A DNA stretch of 53,936 bases from CAZCVI01 sp964502145. Its GTDB lineage: Bacteria > Acidobacteriota > Aminicenantia > UBA2199. The notes below the pieces were generated by a model. That model had not been told where the DNA came from and searched no databases. It saw only the letters and a list, made by a program, of their open reading frames with translations. The position numbers and the translations under genes were made by a program. The number at the start of each line of letters is the position of its first letter. Position 1 is the stretch's first letter. Shown here piece by piece: positions 27,427 through 38,700 of the stretch. The stretch spans positions 1 through 53,936 of the forward strand of contig CAZCVI010000047.1 of NCBI GenBank assembly GCA_964502145.1, given 5' to 3'.

Positions 27427-28656
27427 TTATTCATTTCTTAATGCCTGTATCGGGTTCATTCGTGATGCTTTTACTGCCGGGTATAAACCGGAAAGTATCC
27501 CCACGATTACGGCCAAACTGATGGAAAAAAGGATAATCCATAAATTGACTACCGTTTCCCACTTGCCCAAGATTGAAATCAACAGTATGATAACCAACGC
27601 CAGTACCAACCCCAAAAAACCGCCAATTAGGGAGATAAAAACGGCTTCCAATAGGAATTGCGATTTGATATGCTCCTGGTTGGCACCGATGGCTCTGCGA
27701 ATCCCAATTTCCCTGGTCCGTTCGGAAACATTGGCCAACATGATGTTCATGATTCCAATGCCGCCAACCAACAATGAAATAAAAGCAATAGAACCCAGAA
27801 ATATACTCAAATTGCCCTGTGTCTGTTTTTGCTTGTTAAGTAATTCCAAGGGGATAACCACCTGATAATCCTCGGCGGAAAGATGGGACTTATCCAAAAT
27901 GGCATTTATCTGTTGAGCCACCAGAAAAATATTATCCTTGTCTGGCACCCTGATTTTAACTTCCGAATAACACTGGCTCACGGTTCCCGGTTCCACGTAT
28001 TCGACAGTACTTAGTGGGATGATGATTAACCGGTTTAAATCTCTGATATTAATCACGGGATTATCCTGGGAGTCAAACGTTCTGGGGCTTAATACACCGA
28101 TAATTTTGAACATTTCATTTTCAATCCGCAGGTACGCCCCGATTTTCCCAGCGGGGCCCAATTTTTGGGATAACTCATTGCCCACAATGCAGACAAAATT
28201 CCGGTTGGATATATCGAGGTCGGATAAAAAACGACCTGCGGATACAGACATATTTTCCACACGGTGAAATTCCGTGGATACAGCTACGACTTCGGGGTAT
28301 AACTCTTTTGAAATGCCAATAATAGAGGCTTTAACTTCTTTCAAAGGGGCGGCGATATCAATGAGGGGTATGGCCGATTGGATACGACGGATATCGTCCG
28401 CGTTAACCCCGTTGGAGAGATGTTCCCGTGCGTTAAGTGCCTGGGCCTTGGTTAAGTTAACCGTTTTAAGGATAATGTTGTTAATACCGAGCTGCTCAAT
28501 TTGTCTCAGTATTTTCCGCTTGGCCCCCTCACCCACGGAAAACATGGTCACAATGGAGACGACTCCAAAAATAACACCGAGGGTACTTAAAAAGGAACGT
28601 AACTTCTCCTGTTTTAAGGAGCGATAGACAATATGAAATTGTTCTTGTCGGTTCAT
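27427..28656 (-). CDS. MacB/FtsX-type ABC transporter permease
   Basis: The 409-residue protein has the MacB/LolE permease layout. One N-terminal membrane helix (about 21-42) is followed by a periplasmic domain of about 225 residues. Three C-terminal helices lie at about 285-310, 330-360 and 372-395, ending in a PVKASRMNPIQALRNE tail typical of MacB. Unlike E. coli MacB, the ATPase is a separate protein encoded 6 bases upstream. Such permeases act as mechanotransmission devices that drive substrates from the periplasm through a MacA-TolC conduit. The gene order TolC-MacA-ATPase-permease supports a complete tripartite pump. Confidence 0.92.
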   Translation of the reverse strand: MNRQEQFHIVYRSLKQEKLRSFLSTLGVIFGVVSIVTMFSVGEGAKRKILRQIEQLGINNIILKTVNLTKAQALNAREHLSNGVNADDIRRIQSAIPLIDIAAPLKEVKASIIGISKELYPEVVAVSTEFHRVENMSVSAGRFLSDLDISNRNFVCIVGNELSQKLGPAGKIGAYLRIENEMFKIIGVLSPRTFDSQDNPVINIRDLNRLIIIPLSTVEYVEPGTVSQCYSEVKIRVPDKDNIFLVAQQINAILDKSHLSAEDYQVVIPLELLNKQKQTQGNLSIFLGSIAFISLLVGGIGIMNIMLANVSERTREIGIRRAIGANQEHIKSQFLLEAVFISLIGGFLGLVLALVIILLISILGKWETVVNLWIILFSISLAVIVGILSGLYPAVKASRMNPIQALRNE

Positions 28657-28662
28657 GGGTTC

Positions 28663-29364
28663 TCACTCTTTCTCAACAATCCAGCCGTCTTTAATATAAA
28701 TAAAGCGACTGGCCACGGCAGATAATTCCATGTTATGAGTCACCATAATGACTGTAGCGCCCGCACGGTTCAACTTCCTAAAAATATCAATGATTTCGTT
28801 ACCGGTTTTGGAATCAAGGTTCCCGGTAGGTTCATCGGCCAGCAATATTTCGGGGCTTGTGACCAGTGCCCGGGCAATGGCAGCCCGCTGTTGTTCGCCA
28901 CCGGACAGTTCAGCGGGATAATGATTCAAACGATGATCAATCCCCATCTCTTCAATAACGGATAGTGCTTTGGTGGTAATATCTATTCCACCAATGGCCT
29001 CTTTATCAAAATAGATAAAAGGCATCTTGACGTTTTCCAACACGGTGTAGTTGGGCAAGAGGTTAAAGGTCTGGAAAACAAAACCAATTTTCTCTGCCCT
29101 TATTCTGGAAAGTTCCTTGTCACTTTTTGTAGAGACATCATACCCGGCCAGGAAATAATTCCCATGGGTGGGGCGGTCCAAACAGCCCAGAATATGAAGC
29201 AGGGTGGATTTACCGGCACCTGAAGCCCCCATAATGGCCACAAACTCGCCCTTTTCGATGGTTATGGTAATATCTACAAGGGCTTTTATCTCTAAGGCGG
29301 ATTTATAATATATTTTGGTGAGCCCTTCGGTTCGGATGACTTCTCTTTTTATTAGGTGCTCCAT
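28663..29364 (-). CDS. ABC transporter ATP-binding protein (MacB/LolD type)
   Basis: The 233-residue ATPase shows Walker A GASGAGKS (46-53), the signature LSGGEQQ (153-159) and Walker B LLADE (174-178) followed by PTGNLD, with the D-loop and a VTHN switch region. These are diagnostic of the LolD/MacB subfamily. The start codon follows directly on the MacA stop (TAAATG), so translation is coupled. It powers the permease encoded next. Confidence 0.95.
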   Translation of the reverse strand: MEHLIKREVIRTEGLTKIYYKSALEIKALVDITITIEKGEFVAIMGASGAGKSTLLHILGCLDRPTHGNYFLAGYDVSTKSDKELSRIRAEKIGFVFQTFNLLPNYTVLENVKMPFIYFDKEAIGGIDITTKALSVIEEMGIDHRLNHYPAELSGGEQQRAAIARALVTSPEILLADEPTGNLDSKTGNEIIDIFRKLNRAGATVIMVTHNMELSAVASRFIYIKDGWIVEKE

Positions 29365-30840
29365 TTATTCTTCTTTAAAGCTGGACGGTTTTTCGAGGCA
29401 GACCATTTCGCCTTTTTTTAAACCTTTGCGAATTTCAACGGATTCCAAATTTTGCATGCCTATCTGCACGTTTCTTCTGTGATAATTAAAAGGAGTGGAT
29501 ACATATACGACATTATTGCCATCCTCTTGGAATACGGCATTAATGGGCACGGTCAATACATCGTTATTGCCACCCTGGATTTCTATTTTAACCCTGGCCG
29601 TCATGCCGGGTCTGAGGGATTCCTCTTTGCCCAGCACCAGGATATTAACTTTAAAATATTTTTCACCTGCGCCCATTAGTTCTTCCCGTCGTTCAGCCAA
29701 TGACCCGATCAAAGAGACTTTTCCGGTCAATTTGAGATCGGGATAGGCATCAACTTTGATTTGAACCTTTTTGCCGACCTTCAATTTACTGAGATCGACT
29801 TCCCGGATGAGGACTTTCACCATCATGGAGGAGATATCCGGCAAGAAGAGGATGGGGTTATTGCTAAAAACAATATCTCCGACCCTGGGTTTCCGGTATT
29901 CCCCCTTTTGATAGTTTTCTTTCATCACCACGAGACCTTCCTGGGGGCTTTTGATTACCGTTTTTTCCAATTCGAAACGCGCTGATTCCAATTCCTTCTG
30001 ATATTGCACTAGTTCTTGTTCTGCCTTGGAATATTCAGCCATGGCTTTGCCAATTTTGAACCCCACGCCTTTCTGGGTTTGTTGGACAATCATTTTCGCC
30101 CGTTCGACTTTGGCATTGGCGGTTTCAATGGAGGTGGGTAAGAAAAAATTATTATAGGTATCAAACTTCTTTTTGGCGACCTCATACTCCTTGTTCAGTT
30201 TCTCTATTTTATTGAGAGACAATGATATTTCACCGGGGTAATCGTAGCCTTTTTTTTCCAATGCCCGTAAATCTTTTAAGTAACCGGCCAATTTATCCAG
30301 CTCTGTCTTTTTTTCAATGACATCGCCTTCCAAGCGGGAAATTTCCAGCGGCCCATCTCCTTCCACCAGTTTTTGCTGTTCCAGTTCAGCCACGTTAAGA
30401 TCGAATTCAGAGGTTTTGATTTCTTGGATGGCCTGGTTTTTCTCCCACTCCAACAATTGTTTTTGGGCATTCACCAGAGCCTTGCATTCTTCTATTTTGG
30501 CACTGAGGGTGGTTACCCTTTCTTCAAATGATTTGGAGTCGAAGCGCACCAGGATATCGCCAGCTTTGGCCTTGGTGCCCTCTTCAATGAGATAGATAAT
30601 TTTAACCTCACCTTTTAATTCGGAGCTGATGGTTAAGGCATTTACGGAATCCAGTTGCCCCACGGCTTCCACATCCACTTTAAGGGGTTTTAAGGTGGCT
30701 GCCACCAAAGGGATTTTTGTGCTGGTGGGCATGATGACTCTTTTTACCAGAACAAGAGTTAAGGCGATAGCCAGCACTGCTCCCAGAAAAATCAGAAGGG
30801 TTCTCTTATTTACTTTTGTTATTTGTTTCTTTAAATCCAT
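29365..30840 (-). CDS. MacA/HlyD-type periplasmic adaptor
   Basis: The 491-residue adaptor has an N-terminal membrane helix (about 14-33), a lipoyl-like half near 50-100 and a very long coiled-coil hairpin (about 105-290). The second lipoyl half and beta-barrel domains (about 300-480) follow. It should link the inner-membrane permease to the TolC-like channel. The hairpin is longer than that of E. coli MacA, consistent with the overall length (491 against about 370 residues). The first 35 bases overlap the end of the TolC-like gene. Confidence 0.92.
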   Translation of the reverse strand: MDLKKQITKVNKRTLLIFLGAVLAIALTLVLVKRVIMPTSTKIPLVAATLKPLKVDVEAVGQLDSVNALTISSELKGEVKIIYLIEEGTKAKAGDILVRFDSKSFEERVTTLSAKIEECKALVNAQKQLLEWEKNQAIQEIKTSEFDLNVAELEQQKLVEGDGPLEISRLEGDVIEKKTELDKLAGYLKDLRALEKKGYDYPGEISLSLNKIEKLNKEYEVAKKKFDTYNNFFLPTSIETANAKVERAKMIVQQTQKGVGFKIGKAMAEYSKAEQELVQYQKELESARFELEKTVIKSPQEGLVVMKENYQKGEYRKPRVGDIVFSNNPILFLPDISSMMVKVLIREVDLSKLKVGKKVQIKVDAYPDLKLTGKVSLIGSLAERREELMGAGEKYFKVNILVLGKEESLRPGMTARVKIEIQGGNNDVLTVPINAVFQEDGNNVVYVSTPFNYHRRNVQIGMQNLESVEIRKGLKKGEMVCLEKPSSFKEE

Positions 30841-32215
30841 AGTCGTCCAATAATGTTCCTATTACTGCTTTTAAACGGTAGCTTCCTACAATCGAGTCGA
30901 TCACTGCGGAGATATAATCCACTTCCGCTTGCCGGTATTGGGCTTCGGATTCGATGATCTCAAAGTTATCTGCCATGTCGTGGGAGAATTTTACTTTTGA
31001 AAGTTCCAGTTTGCCCCGTGCTTCATGGCTTTGTTCTTTTTGGATGATAATATTTTTCCCCAGCTTTATCAGGGTTCTGAGTGCATTTTTGACTTCCCGT
31101 TTAATTTCATCCCGGCTCAAACTGAGGGTTCTTTCGACGCTTCTTAGCGCCATTTGACTGCGTTTATAATTCATACGATCTGCGGTTTGAGAGAGTTCCC
31201 CGGAGGAGGATATCCGGGCTTCTACTTTCCCTTTATTCAAATTGAAGCTATCCCAGAAACGATTATTGGTATCGGTGGTGGAATATTTCACTTCAAGGTT
31301 CACACGGGGCAAGATGTTGTGTTTGGCTGCTTTTTCTTGCATTTCCATTATTGCCATCATGTCATCCAGTTGTTTTAATTCCACCCTGTTTTCCAATGCG
31401 GATTGAATGGCCTGGGTTTCATCTATAGGGAGTGGTTTAAAGGTGAGAGAGGCATTTACGCGAATATCCTGTTCCATAGGGATATTTAGGATTATTTTTA
31501 AATTATCCGTGGCATCTTGAAATTGTTCCTGACTATTGGATAGCATGGTTTCGGCCTGTTTCAGTTGGATATTGGCACGATAAACATCCAGTGCGTTGGC
31601 GAATCCTTGTTTCTCTTTTATTTTGGCCAGTTCGCAGTACCCCTGGATACGTTTAAAGGATGCCTCCTGAAGTCCCAAGATTTTTCTCCTCAAGATGATT
31701 TCATACACAGCCGCCACGGTTTGGAGTATGACATTCATCCGGGTTAATGTTAAGCTTCGTTCGGCTGTTCTCACAGAGAATTCGGATTGTTTAACGGATA
31801 GCATATTGTAATTGGTGGAAAGCCCTTTTAGGAGGGGTTGGGAAAGGAGGATATCTATACCGGAATTAAATTCACCATTGGATTTTTGGACATTGGAGTT
31901 AATGGAAAGGGAGGTGCCAAAGGAAAATTTTTTTGAAACCAAGAGACCTCCTCCCAAACCATTGTTCCCTGAAAGATTGGTAAACAGGTTGGGTTGGAAC
32001 TTAAACTGAAATTCCGATTCCGCCACAATCAAGGAGAATTGGGCACTTAGGACATTGTCCAGATCGCTTTGTATCGACCGGTTAAGCACCAGTGCCCGAT
32101 TTATGGCTTGCTCTAGGGTTAAGGAAATCTTTCCAGCATTGCTATCACTGGCAAAACCGAATTGAAAAAACAGAACTATAAGCAAAAAATGAAAAAATAA
32201 TATTTTAATTTTCAT
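30806..32215 (-). CDS. TolC-family outer membrane efflux protein
   Basis: The 469-residue protein has a signal peptide (about 1-22, ending Gly-Phe-Ala) and begins its mature part with the family motif LTLEQAINRAL (about 32-42). Two repeats of the outer membrane efflux fold follow, rich in long amphipathic helices (for example 190-260 and 355-440). It should form the trimeric channel of the tripartite pump encoded by the next three genes. About 124 bases separate it from the preceding paralog gene. No terminator was seen in that gap, so read-through from the paralog genes is likely. Confidence 0.92.
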   Translation of the reverse strand: MKIKILFFHFLLIVLFFQFGFASDSNAGKISLTLEQAINRALVLNRSIQSDLDNVLSAQFSLIVAESEFQFKFQPNLFTNLSGNNGLGGGLLVSKKFSFGTSLSINSNVQKSNGEFNSGIDILLSQPLLKGLSTNYNMLSVKQSEFSVRTAERSLTLTRMNVILQTVAAVYEIILRRKILGLQEASFKRIQGYCELAKIKEKQGFANALDVYRANIQLKQAETMLSNSQEQFQDATDNLKIILNIPMEQDIRVNASLTFKPLPIDETQAIQSALENRVELKQLDDMMAIMEMQEKAAKHNILPRVNLEVKYSTTDTNNRFWDSFNLNKGKVEARISSSGELSQTADRMNYKRSQMALRSVERTLSLSRDEIKREVKNALRTLIKLGKNIIIQKEQSHEARGKLELSKVKFSHDMADNFEIIESEAQYRQAEVDYISAVIDSIVGSYRLKAVIGTLLDDYGFKETNNKSK

Positions 32216-32339
32216 AAATTAATCCACATTTCCAATACAAAACAATGTATAGGACACACTGAAAGCAGCTTCTTCCTAAAATGACATTCAATTATGATAT
32301 TTTATAAGTGAAAATTGCCGAAATGCTGTACCCCAAAGA

Positions 32340-35300
32340 TTAGTCCCATATTGGTTCGATAACAAAGTGACAAAGTATTATATGGTTAAGATTTTCATCC
32401 CAAGATTCTATTTGATTGAAATAAATTTTAAATGGAGATGAAGGAACTCCACTTATCATTTCATCCGACCATCCGCATCGGGTTTTAAAAAAGAAAGTAT
32501 AGCCGTGTAATTTTTTTTTTGGTATATTTATAATTCTATTTTTATTATATTCTAAAATACTTGATGTCATGTATTCTTTCCCATCTATTTTAAGAGAAAC
32601 GATGTCGCCCGTATTATTGTGAGATAAATTCCATAAAGTAAAACTATAATAGCCGCCCTCTTCTTCCGATACTTTTGAACCAGCAATTCGAGCCGTCAAT
32701 GCACCAACAGATGCAATACCTGCGCCAATTATTATGGGTTTAAGTGGAGATTTTGGCTTTGGTGGTTTCTTGCTTATTTCCTGCGTTTGTGTAGTCGAAA
32801 TAGGAGGAAACGCAGATTCTATCATATTTACAAAAACATTCATCATTTTTGTATTAATTTCAATTACTTTTATTAAAATCTCTGCTTTTCCATAAATATT
32901 TACAGCACTTCTTAAACAGGGAATAATCTCACCAATAAAATGCACAAATCCACTATAATTTATTGAAAATGGGTCAAAATTAAATAGATTTTTAGTTTTA
33001 TAAAATGGATTATCCTCAAGCAAATAATCTATGCCTTCATTTCCTACGGTTTTAACAAAATCAACCATTGGTTTATTTGCTTTACACCAAGTATGATATT
33101 CTGTATATGCATCATTGATTGCATCAAGTTTTTCTAAAGCATTATTGTAAGTCTGATTCCAGATTTCTTTAAGTTTATCAAGCAAAATTTGCCAACCATC
33201 TTTTACAATTGTTTCAGCAGTATAACCAATAGTGGCTATTCCTATAGTGGGATTCGTTCCCCTTTCCCCAATGCCAAATCCTGCCGTTGAAGATATTTGT
33301 TGAGCGAGAATACTTTGCAAAGCCCAACCGGGCAATTCGGCTTGATTTTCTACCTTTATAGGTCTCTCCGCCAACGTCAGTGTCTTGCACACATCTAAAA
33401 TTGGGATAATTGATTTTGCATTGTTGTTTGAAAGATATCCGAGTTCCTCAACCAAAATTGATTCACCATTTAGATCGGCTTCAAATTTAAATGTATGTTG
33501 ATACAATCGTTCTTTGTCAAGAGAATAGACCGCTATTCCCTTTGAATGGCATTGAACAAAAGAAACGTTATCCTCTAATGATTTAAATGTAAAGGGTGAT
33601 GATTCATATTGAATAATTAGAACCAAATTATTATTTCCATAATCAACAATATTACTAGATAAGTTGTATTCAAAATTCTGAGGTAAATACTCTCCTGCAA
33701 AATTAATGGCTATTTTTTCTTTCCACGTATTTTTTCTAGGATTGTATCTTTTTACTTGAACAATTGTCTGATTTAACACTTGCTCAATAATATAAAAACC
33801 CTTTGTTTTAAATGAAACAATTTCATCATCTAATTTTCTACTGAATTCGATAGGACCATAAAATGATTTATTATCATCCATTTTTGGTTCCATAACTTGT
33901 CCCATGATCCATAATTTGTAATTTGAGAGTCTATTTTCATTGTCAGTTTGCTTATCCATTGCTGAAATATTTATAGACCTTGTCCTATACTGTTTTCCCT
34001 TGCCTGCATATTCTATTGTTTGAGTCGTGATGTATTTTTCCGTGAATTCACCTGGATTATCGGGATTCTGGACAACTGGTTTCAGGTTTTTTCCTACTCC
34101 ATTCTCAGTTTTTATACTCCTTGCGACTTCAACTTGTTTTATTATTAAATCTTGCCCAATTCTTCCATAACCATCAGTAATCAACGAAGTTTTTCCAAAA
34201 GGATTCTTACCCCAAAGGTTTTTTTGGATGGTATTCTGAAGATTTCCCGCAAATCTTGATACCGATTCTTCAATTCCAGAGTACTTCCCCTGGCTATCCC
34301 GTTTTAATAGTGCCCAATTATCTTTATTGATTGCCAATAAGTCTCCCTGCAATCCAGAGGCATCTCCTCCAATTTTTGAATAACATTCAAATACAGACGG
34401 ATCAATTATCTCTATCTGCGGTGCGGTTCCAATCCACCCTTGGGTGTCTTTTTCCCCCTCATACAGGTTCCGAATAAAAGAGATCTTCGAATCTAAGAGC
34501 CGGTTGGTGACTTCACTGACTGGCGCATCCTGTCGATTTCCGGTAGCCAGCTCTTTTAAAAAAGAAGATGTATTAAAGGCTAGCGACCATAAACCATCTA
34601 TTATATGGCCTCCCACACTGGTGGTAATGGTAGCGAAATCAGAGCTTTTATCTGCTGTGAGTAATGTACTGGCTTGCAAGAGTCGTGACATACCCAAAAC
34701 CTTTCCCATCCAGTCCGGCAGAGACAGCGCCTTATCTCTAAAACTCCCGGAGGAAAGATTAATCATCGGATACCCATTTAACAATTGATTAAAACCACCT
34801 TTATCAATAGAATCCAGTAGTGCTTTCCCATTTTCAGGATTGGTCAGATAGCCGATTTGTTGACCGACAAAATGGTCTGATTGGTATCCATTTTCATATT
34901 GAGAGCAATCGCCCTCATATCGAAAAACGGAGAAATAGACTTTTTTATTCTCTGCCCCGACGATGGTAAAACCTTTCATATTTTGTTTTATGGAGCTATT
35001 GGATTTCAAGCTAAAATCGAACGATTCACTTTCAAACGAAATTCGGAAGAGTGATTTGTCGTCTTTAATCGGTTCGGTTTTAAAACGGACGGGTACTTCA
35101 AAGCTCCGGATTCCGGTGTATTCCTTCAGGGATATGGTTACGTTTTCTTCCCAGTCACCTTGTCTGATCACATTATTACTGGACAGTCTGGTCAATGTTT
35201 GGTTTATAGCCTCAGTCAAAATGGACTTCCCGTCAGGGAGTGACAGCTTACCTGTTAAGTTATCACGATTAACAGTCTGGACCTTGGCGCCCTTGTTTAT

Positions 35301-35696
35301 AATGGTATAAGTGGGTGAAATCCCACTACCGGTTAAACTGAAAGCAATGGGCGTGGCGTTAAAAGCAGTTTGATTATTCCCCTTTTCCTGCTTGGATAAC
35401 TCAGATATAGCAAACAGTGTGAACCAGAACCCTTTATCGATTTTGAATTCTTCAATGACAGCGAAGTGCTCCTTGCTTTCATTAACTGAACTATCCTGCA
35501 CCGAATCCGAAGCAACCACCCCCTTATCTGGTTCTATTGGAGTAACTTTAACTTGGCTTGGTTTGGCCTGGGTTGCATCAGGATTCGGAGACGAAAAAAC
35601 AGAAAATGGAAATCCTAAAAACCCAATCAGGACAATCAAAAAACAGCTTGTGAACTTCTTAAATCTTTCTTGCTTACTAATGGTTTGTATATACAT
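32340..35696 (-). CDS. Giant secreted protein of unknown function, paralog 1 of 3
   Basis: The 1,118-residue product has a signal peptide (about 10-36, after a basic start). A module at about 80-500 is almost identical to that of the next paralog. A second, divergent copy of the module follows at about 590-840. A helical part comes next, then a Pro-Lys-rich linker, a short hydrophobic Gly-rich helix near residues 985-1000 and a C-terminal domain of about 100 residues that differs from the other two paralogs. I recognise no family. The region 34460-35320 is very close in DNA sequence to 37870-38745, so the duplication or gene conversion is recent. Export to the periplasm is supported by the signal. 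Further export by the adjacent pump is inferred. Confidence 0.8.
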   Translation of the reverse strand: MYIQTISKQERFKKFTSCFLIVLIGFLGFPFSVFSSPNPDATQAKPSQVKVTPIEPDKGVVASDSVQDSSVNESKEHFAVIEEFKIDKGFWFTLFAISELSKQEKGNNQTAFNATPIAFSLTGSGISPTYTIINKGAKVQTVNRDNLTGKLSLPDGKSILTEAINQTLTRLSSNNVIRQGDWEENVTISLKEYTGIRSFEVPVRFKTEPIKDDKSLFRISFESESFDFSLKSNSSIKQNMKGFTIVGAENKKVYFSVFRYEGDCSQYENGYQSDHFVGQQIGYLTNPENGKALLDSIDKGGFNQLLNGYPMINLSSGSFRDKALSLPDWMGKVLGMSRLLQASTLLTADKSSDFATITTSVGGHIIDGLWSLAFNTSSFLKELATGNRQDAPVSEVTNRLLDSKISFIRNLYEGEKDTQGWIGTAPQIEIIDPSVFECYSKIGGDASGLQGDLLAINKDNWALLKRDSQGKYSGIEESVSRFAGNLQNTIQKNLWGKNPFGKTSLITDGYGRIGQDLIIKQVEVARSIKTENGVGKNLKPVVQNPDNPGEFTEKYITTQTIEYAGKGKQYRTRSINISAMDKQTDNENRLSNYKLWIMGQVMEPKMDDNKSFYGPIEFSRKLDDEIVSFKTKGFYIIEQVLNQTIVQVKRYNPRKNTWKEKIAINFAGEYLPQNFEYNLSSNIVDYGNNNLVLIIQYESSPFTFKSLEDNVSFVQCHSKGIAVYSLDKERLYQHTFKFEADLNGESILVEELGYLSNNNAKSIIPILDVCKTLTLAERPIKVENQAELPGWALQSILAQQISSTAGFGIGERGTNPTIGIATIGYTAETIVKDGWQILLDKLKEIWNQTYNNALEKLDAINDAYTEYHTWCKANKPMVDFVKTVGNEGIDYLLEDNPFYKTKNLFNFDPFSINYSGFVHFIGEIIPCLRSAVNIYGKAEILIKVIEINTKMMNVFVNMIESAFPPISTTQTQEISKKPPKPKSPLKPIIIGAGIASVGALTARIAGSKVSEEEGGYYSFTLWNLSHNNTGDIVSLKIDGKEYMTSSILEYNKNRIINIPKKKLHGYTFFFKTRCGWSDEMISGVPSSPFKIYFNQIESWDENLNHIILCHFVIEPIWD

Positions 35697-35738
35697 AAGA
35701 TACTCCTTAAAATTTAATGTGAGTTGGAAAACGCAATT

Positions 35739-38700
35739 TTACTGACGTTTAGCAGACCATTTACCATAGTATCTTTCAGTTGCCCAACTCCATTTAAATA
35801 TACCTTCTACATTGCCACTCATATTGTTTTCATCATTAATTTCTCCAGTAAATATCCAATTAGCATCCACAACATCTCCAGCGGGTGATTTCCAATAGGG
35901 AACATGTAGTTCCATTCTAATATTACTTCCATTAACTGTGTAAGTCCAAGTCGAAGTATCTGAAGGCCATTGAATGGTTCCATCGCTGTTGATAGTCATA
36001 ACTCCCCTTGACCATTGAACCCCCAACGAACGAAAGTCTAAATTAAATTCAAAATTCCATTTACCTGTGATATTAATCCCACTTTCTCCAATTGGTTTAT
36101 CAAGTAAAGCCCCTATTCCACCCGCAGCTACAAGTCCAGCAATAATTAGAATAGTTTTTTTCGGGGATTTTGGTTTCTTTGATTTCTTTTTTATAGGTTC
36201 TTCCTTAATTGGTTCGGGAACTTGAGATGGAGGAGGTGGATTATTTACAAGGTCATCATAGGCAAGAATGAAATCGGGTAAAATTTCAATCAAATCTTGA
36301 TAAACAGTCATCATTTCATATAAATCTATCAGCGAAGAACAAACTTGCCAAATTACACCGAATACAGGCAAATCTGAAAAAATAATTTCTTCAGCACCAG
36401 GCTTACCATAATTTTTAAGTCCTATTGATCCAACCTCGACCACAAAATCAATTATAAGTTTGTTTGTTTCATAAAACTCTTTGGACTTTCGTTGATTTTC
36501 TTTACACCATGCAAAAAAATTTCTATATGCATCGTTTGTAGCCTCAAGTGATTCAGAGATTTTTAATGCATCCAAAAATTCTTTCCAAGCCTCATCGAAA
36601 GTTTTCAATGCATTATTCCTCTGGGTTTTCCATGGGTGCGCTTCATACATAATTGATAACGCTGCTGCTGGGTTTGTTTTTTGTTCTGCTGCCCCAATAC
36701 TTGAAGTAAATGTTATCTGTTTTGCCATTATACTTTGTATGGCCCAAATGGGTAATTCAACCGGATTTACTACCATTAGGGGCTCTTTTTTAAAAATAAT
36801 TTCTTCTCGCATATCAAAAAATCTACCAATTGGCCTTGCATTTTGGTTCGATAGATATCCGAATTCCTCAACAATCAAAGAATCATTATCACAATACGCC
36901 TCAAACTTAGATGTATGCTGATACATTATATCTTTTCCAAGCGAATAAACAAAAAATCCAACGGACTTAGCTTTTATTATTGGAAAATTATCCGCCAAAG
37001 ATTTGAAAGTAAATGGCTCTGAAATATATTTGACAATAAGCCCCGAATTATTATTGCCTATGTCTACTACCCTGCTTTCAAAATTAAACTCAAGATATTG
37101 CGGTAAATACTCTCCTACAAAATCAAGGGATATTTTATCTTTCCAGTATCCTTTTTTTGCATCGTGCTTTTTTAAATTCGCTATAGTATGATTTAAGACC
37201 TCTTCGATAAGACTATAACCTCGGGTCTTAAAAGATACCATTTCATTTTCTATCTTTCTGTCAAATTCGATGGGACCATAAAAAGATTTATTATCCTCAA
37301 TTTTTGGTTCCAAAACTTGTCCCATAATCCATAGTTTATAATTTGCAACCTTTTTTTCATTATCAGTTTCCTTTTCCACGGCAGAAACATTTATAGACCT
37401 TGTCCTATACTGTTTTCCTTTGCCTGAATATTCTATTGTTTGAGTCGTGATGTATTTTTCCGTGGAATCACCTGGATTATCGGGATTCTGGTCAACTGGT
37501 TTCAGGTCTTTTCCTACTCCATTCTCAGTTTTTATACTCCTTGCGACTTCAACTTGTTTTATTATTAAATCTTGCCCAATTCTCCCATACCCATCAGTAA
37601 TAATTGAAGCTCTTCCAAAAGGATTCTTACTCCAAAGGTTTTTTTGGATGGCATTCTCAAAATTTACTGCTATTCTTGACACTGATTCTTCAATTCCAGA
37701 GTACTTCCCTTGGCTATCCCGTTTTAATAGCGCCCAATTATCTTTTTTGATTTTCAATAAGTCTCCCGGCAATCCAGAGACATCTCCTCCAATTTTTGAA
37801 TAACATTCAAATGCTGAGGGATACATTATCTCTATCTGCGGGCCAGTGCCGTTCCATCCTTGGGTGTCTTTTTCCGCATCATACAGGTTGCGAATAAAAG
37901 AGACCTTCGCATCGAAGAGACGGTTGGTGACTTCACTGATTGGCGCATCCTGCCGATTTCCGGTAGCCAACTCTTTTAAAAAAGAAGACGTATTAAAGGC
38001 CAGCGACCATAAACCATCTATTATATGGCCTCCCACACTGGTGGTAATGGGAGCGAAATCAGAACTTTTATCTGCCGTATGTATAATACTGGTTTGCAAG
38101 AGTCGCGACATGCCCAAGACCTTTCCCATCCATTGCGGCGGAGACGACTCCTTATCTCTAAAACTCCCGGAGGAAAGATTAATCATCGGATACCCAGTTA
38201 ATAATTGATTAAAACCATCCAAAGCAATAGAATTCAATATTGCTTTTCCATTTTCTGGATTGGCGAGAAAACCGATTTGTTGACCGACAAAATGGTCTGA
38301 TTGGTATCCATTTTCATATTGAGAGCAATCGCCCTCATATCGAAAAACGGAGAAATAGACTTTTTTATTCTCTGCCCCGACGATGGCAAAACCTTTCATA
38401 TTTTGTTTTATGGAGCTATTGGATTTCAAGTTAAAATCGAACGATTTACTATCAAACGAAATTCGGAAGAGTGATTTATCTCCCTTAATCGGTTCGGTTT
38501 TAATACGGACGGGTACTTCAAAGCTCCGGATTCCGGTGTATTCCTTCAGAGATATGGTTACGTTTTCTTCCCAGTCACCCTGCCTGCTCTCAGCATTCTT
38601 GGGCAACTTGCTCAATGTTTGGTTTATAGCCTCAGTCAAAATGGACTTCCCGTCAGGGAGTGACAGCTTACCTGTTAAGTTATCACGATTAACAGTCTGG

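Noticed and set aside
26192..32215. MacAB-TolC-like pump as exporter of the Cys-rich RiPP
   Set aside because: The pump is about 18 kb away, on the other side of the kinase genes, and is tied by gene order to the giant paralogs instead.
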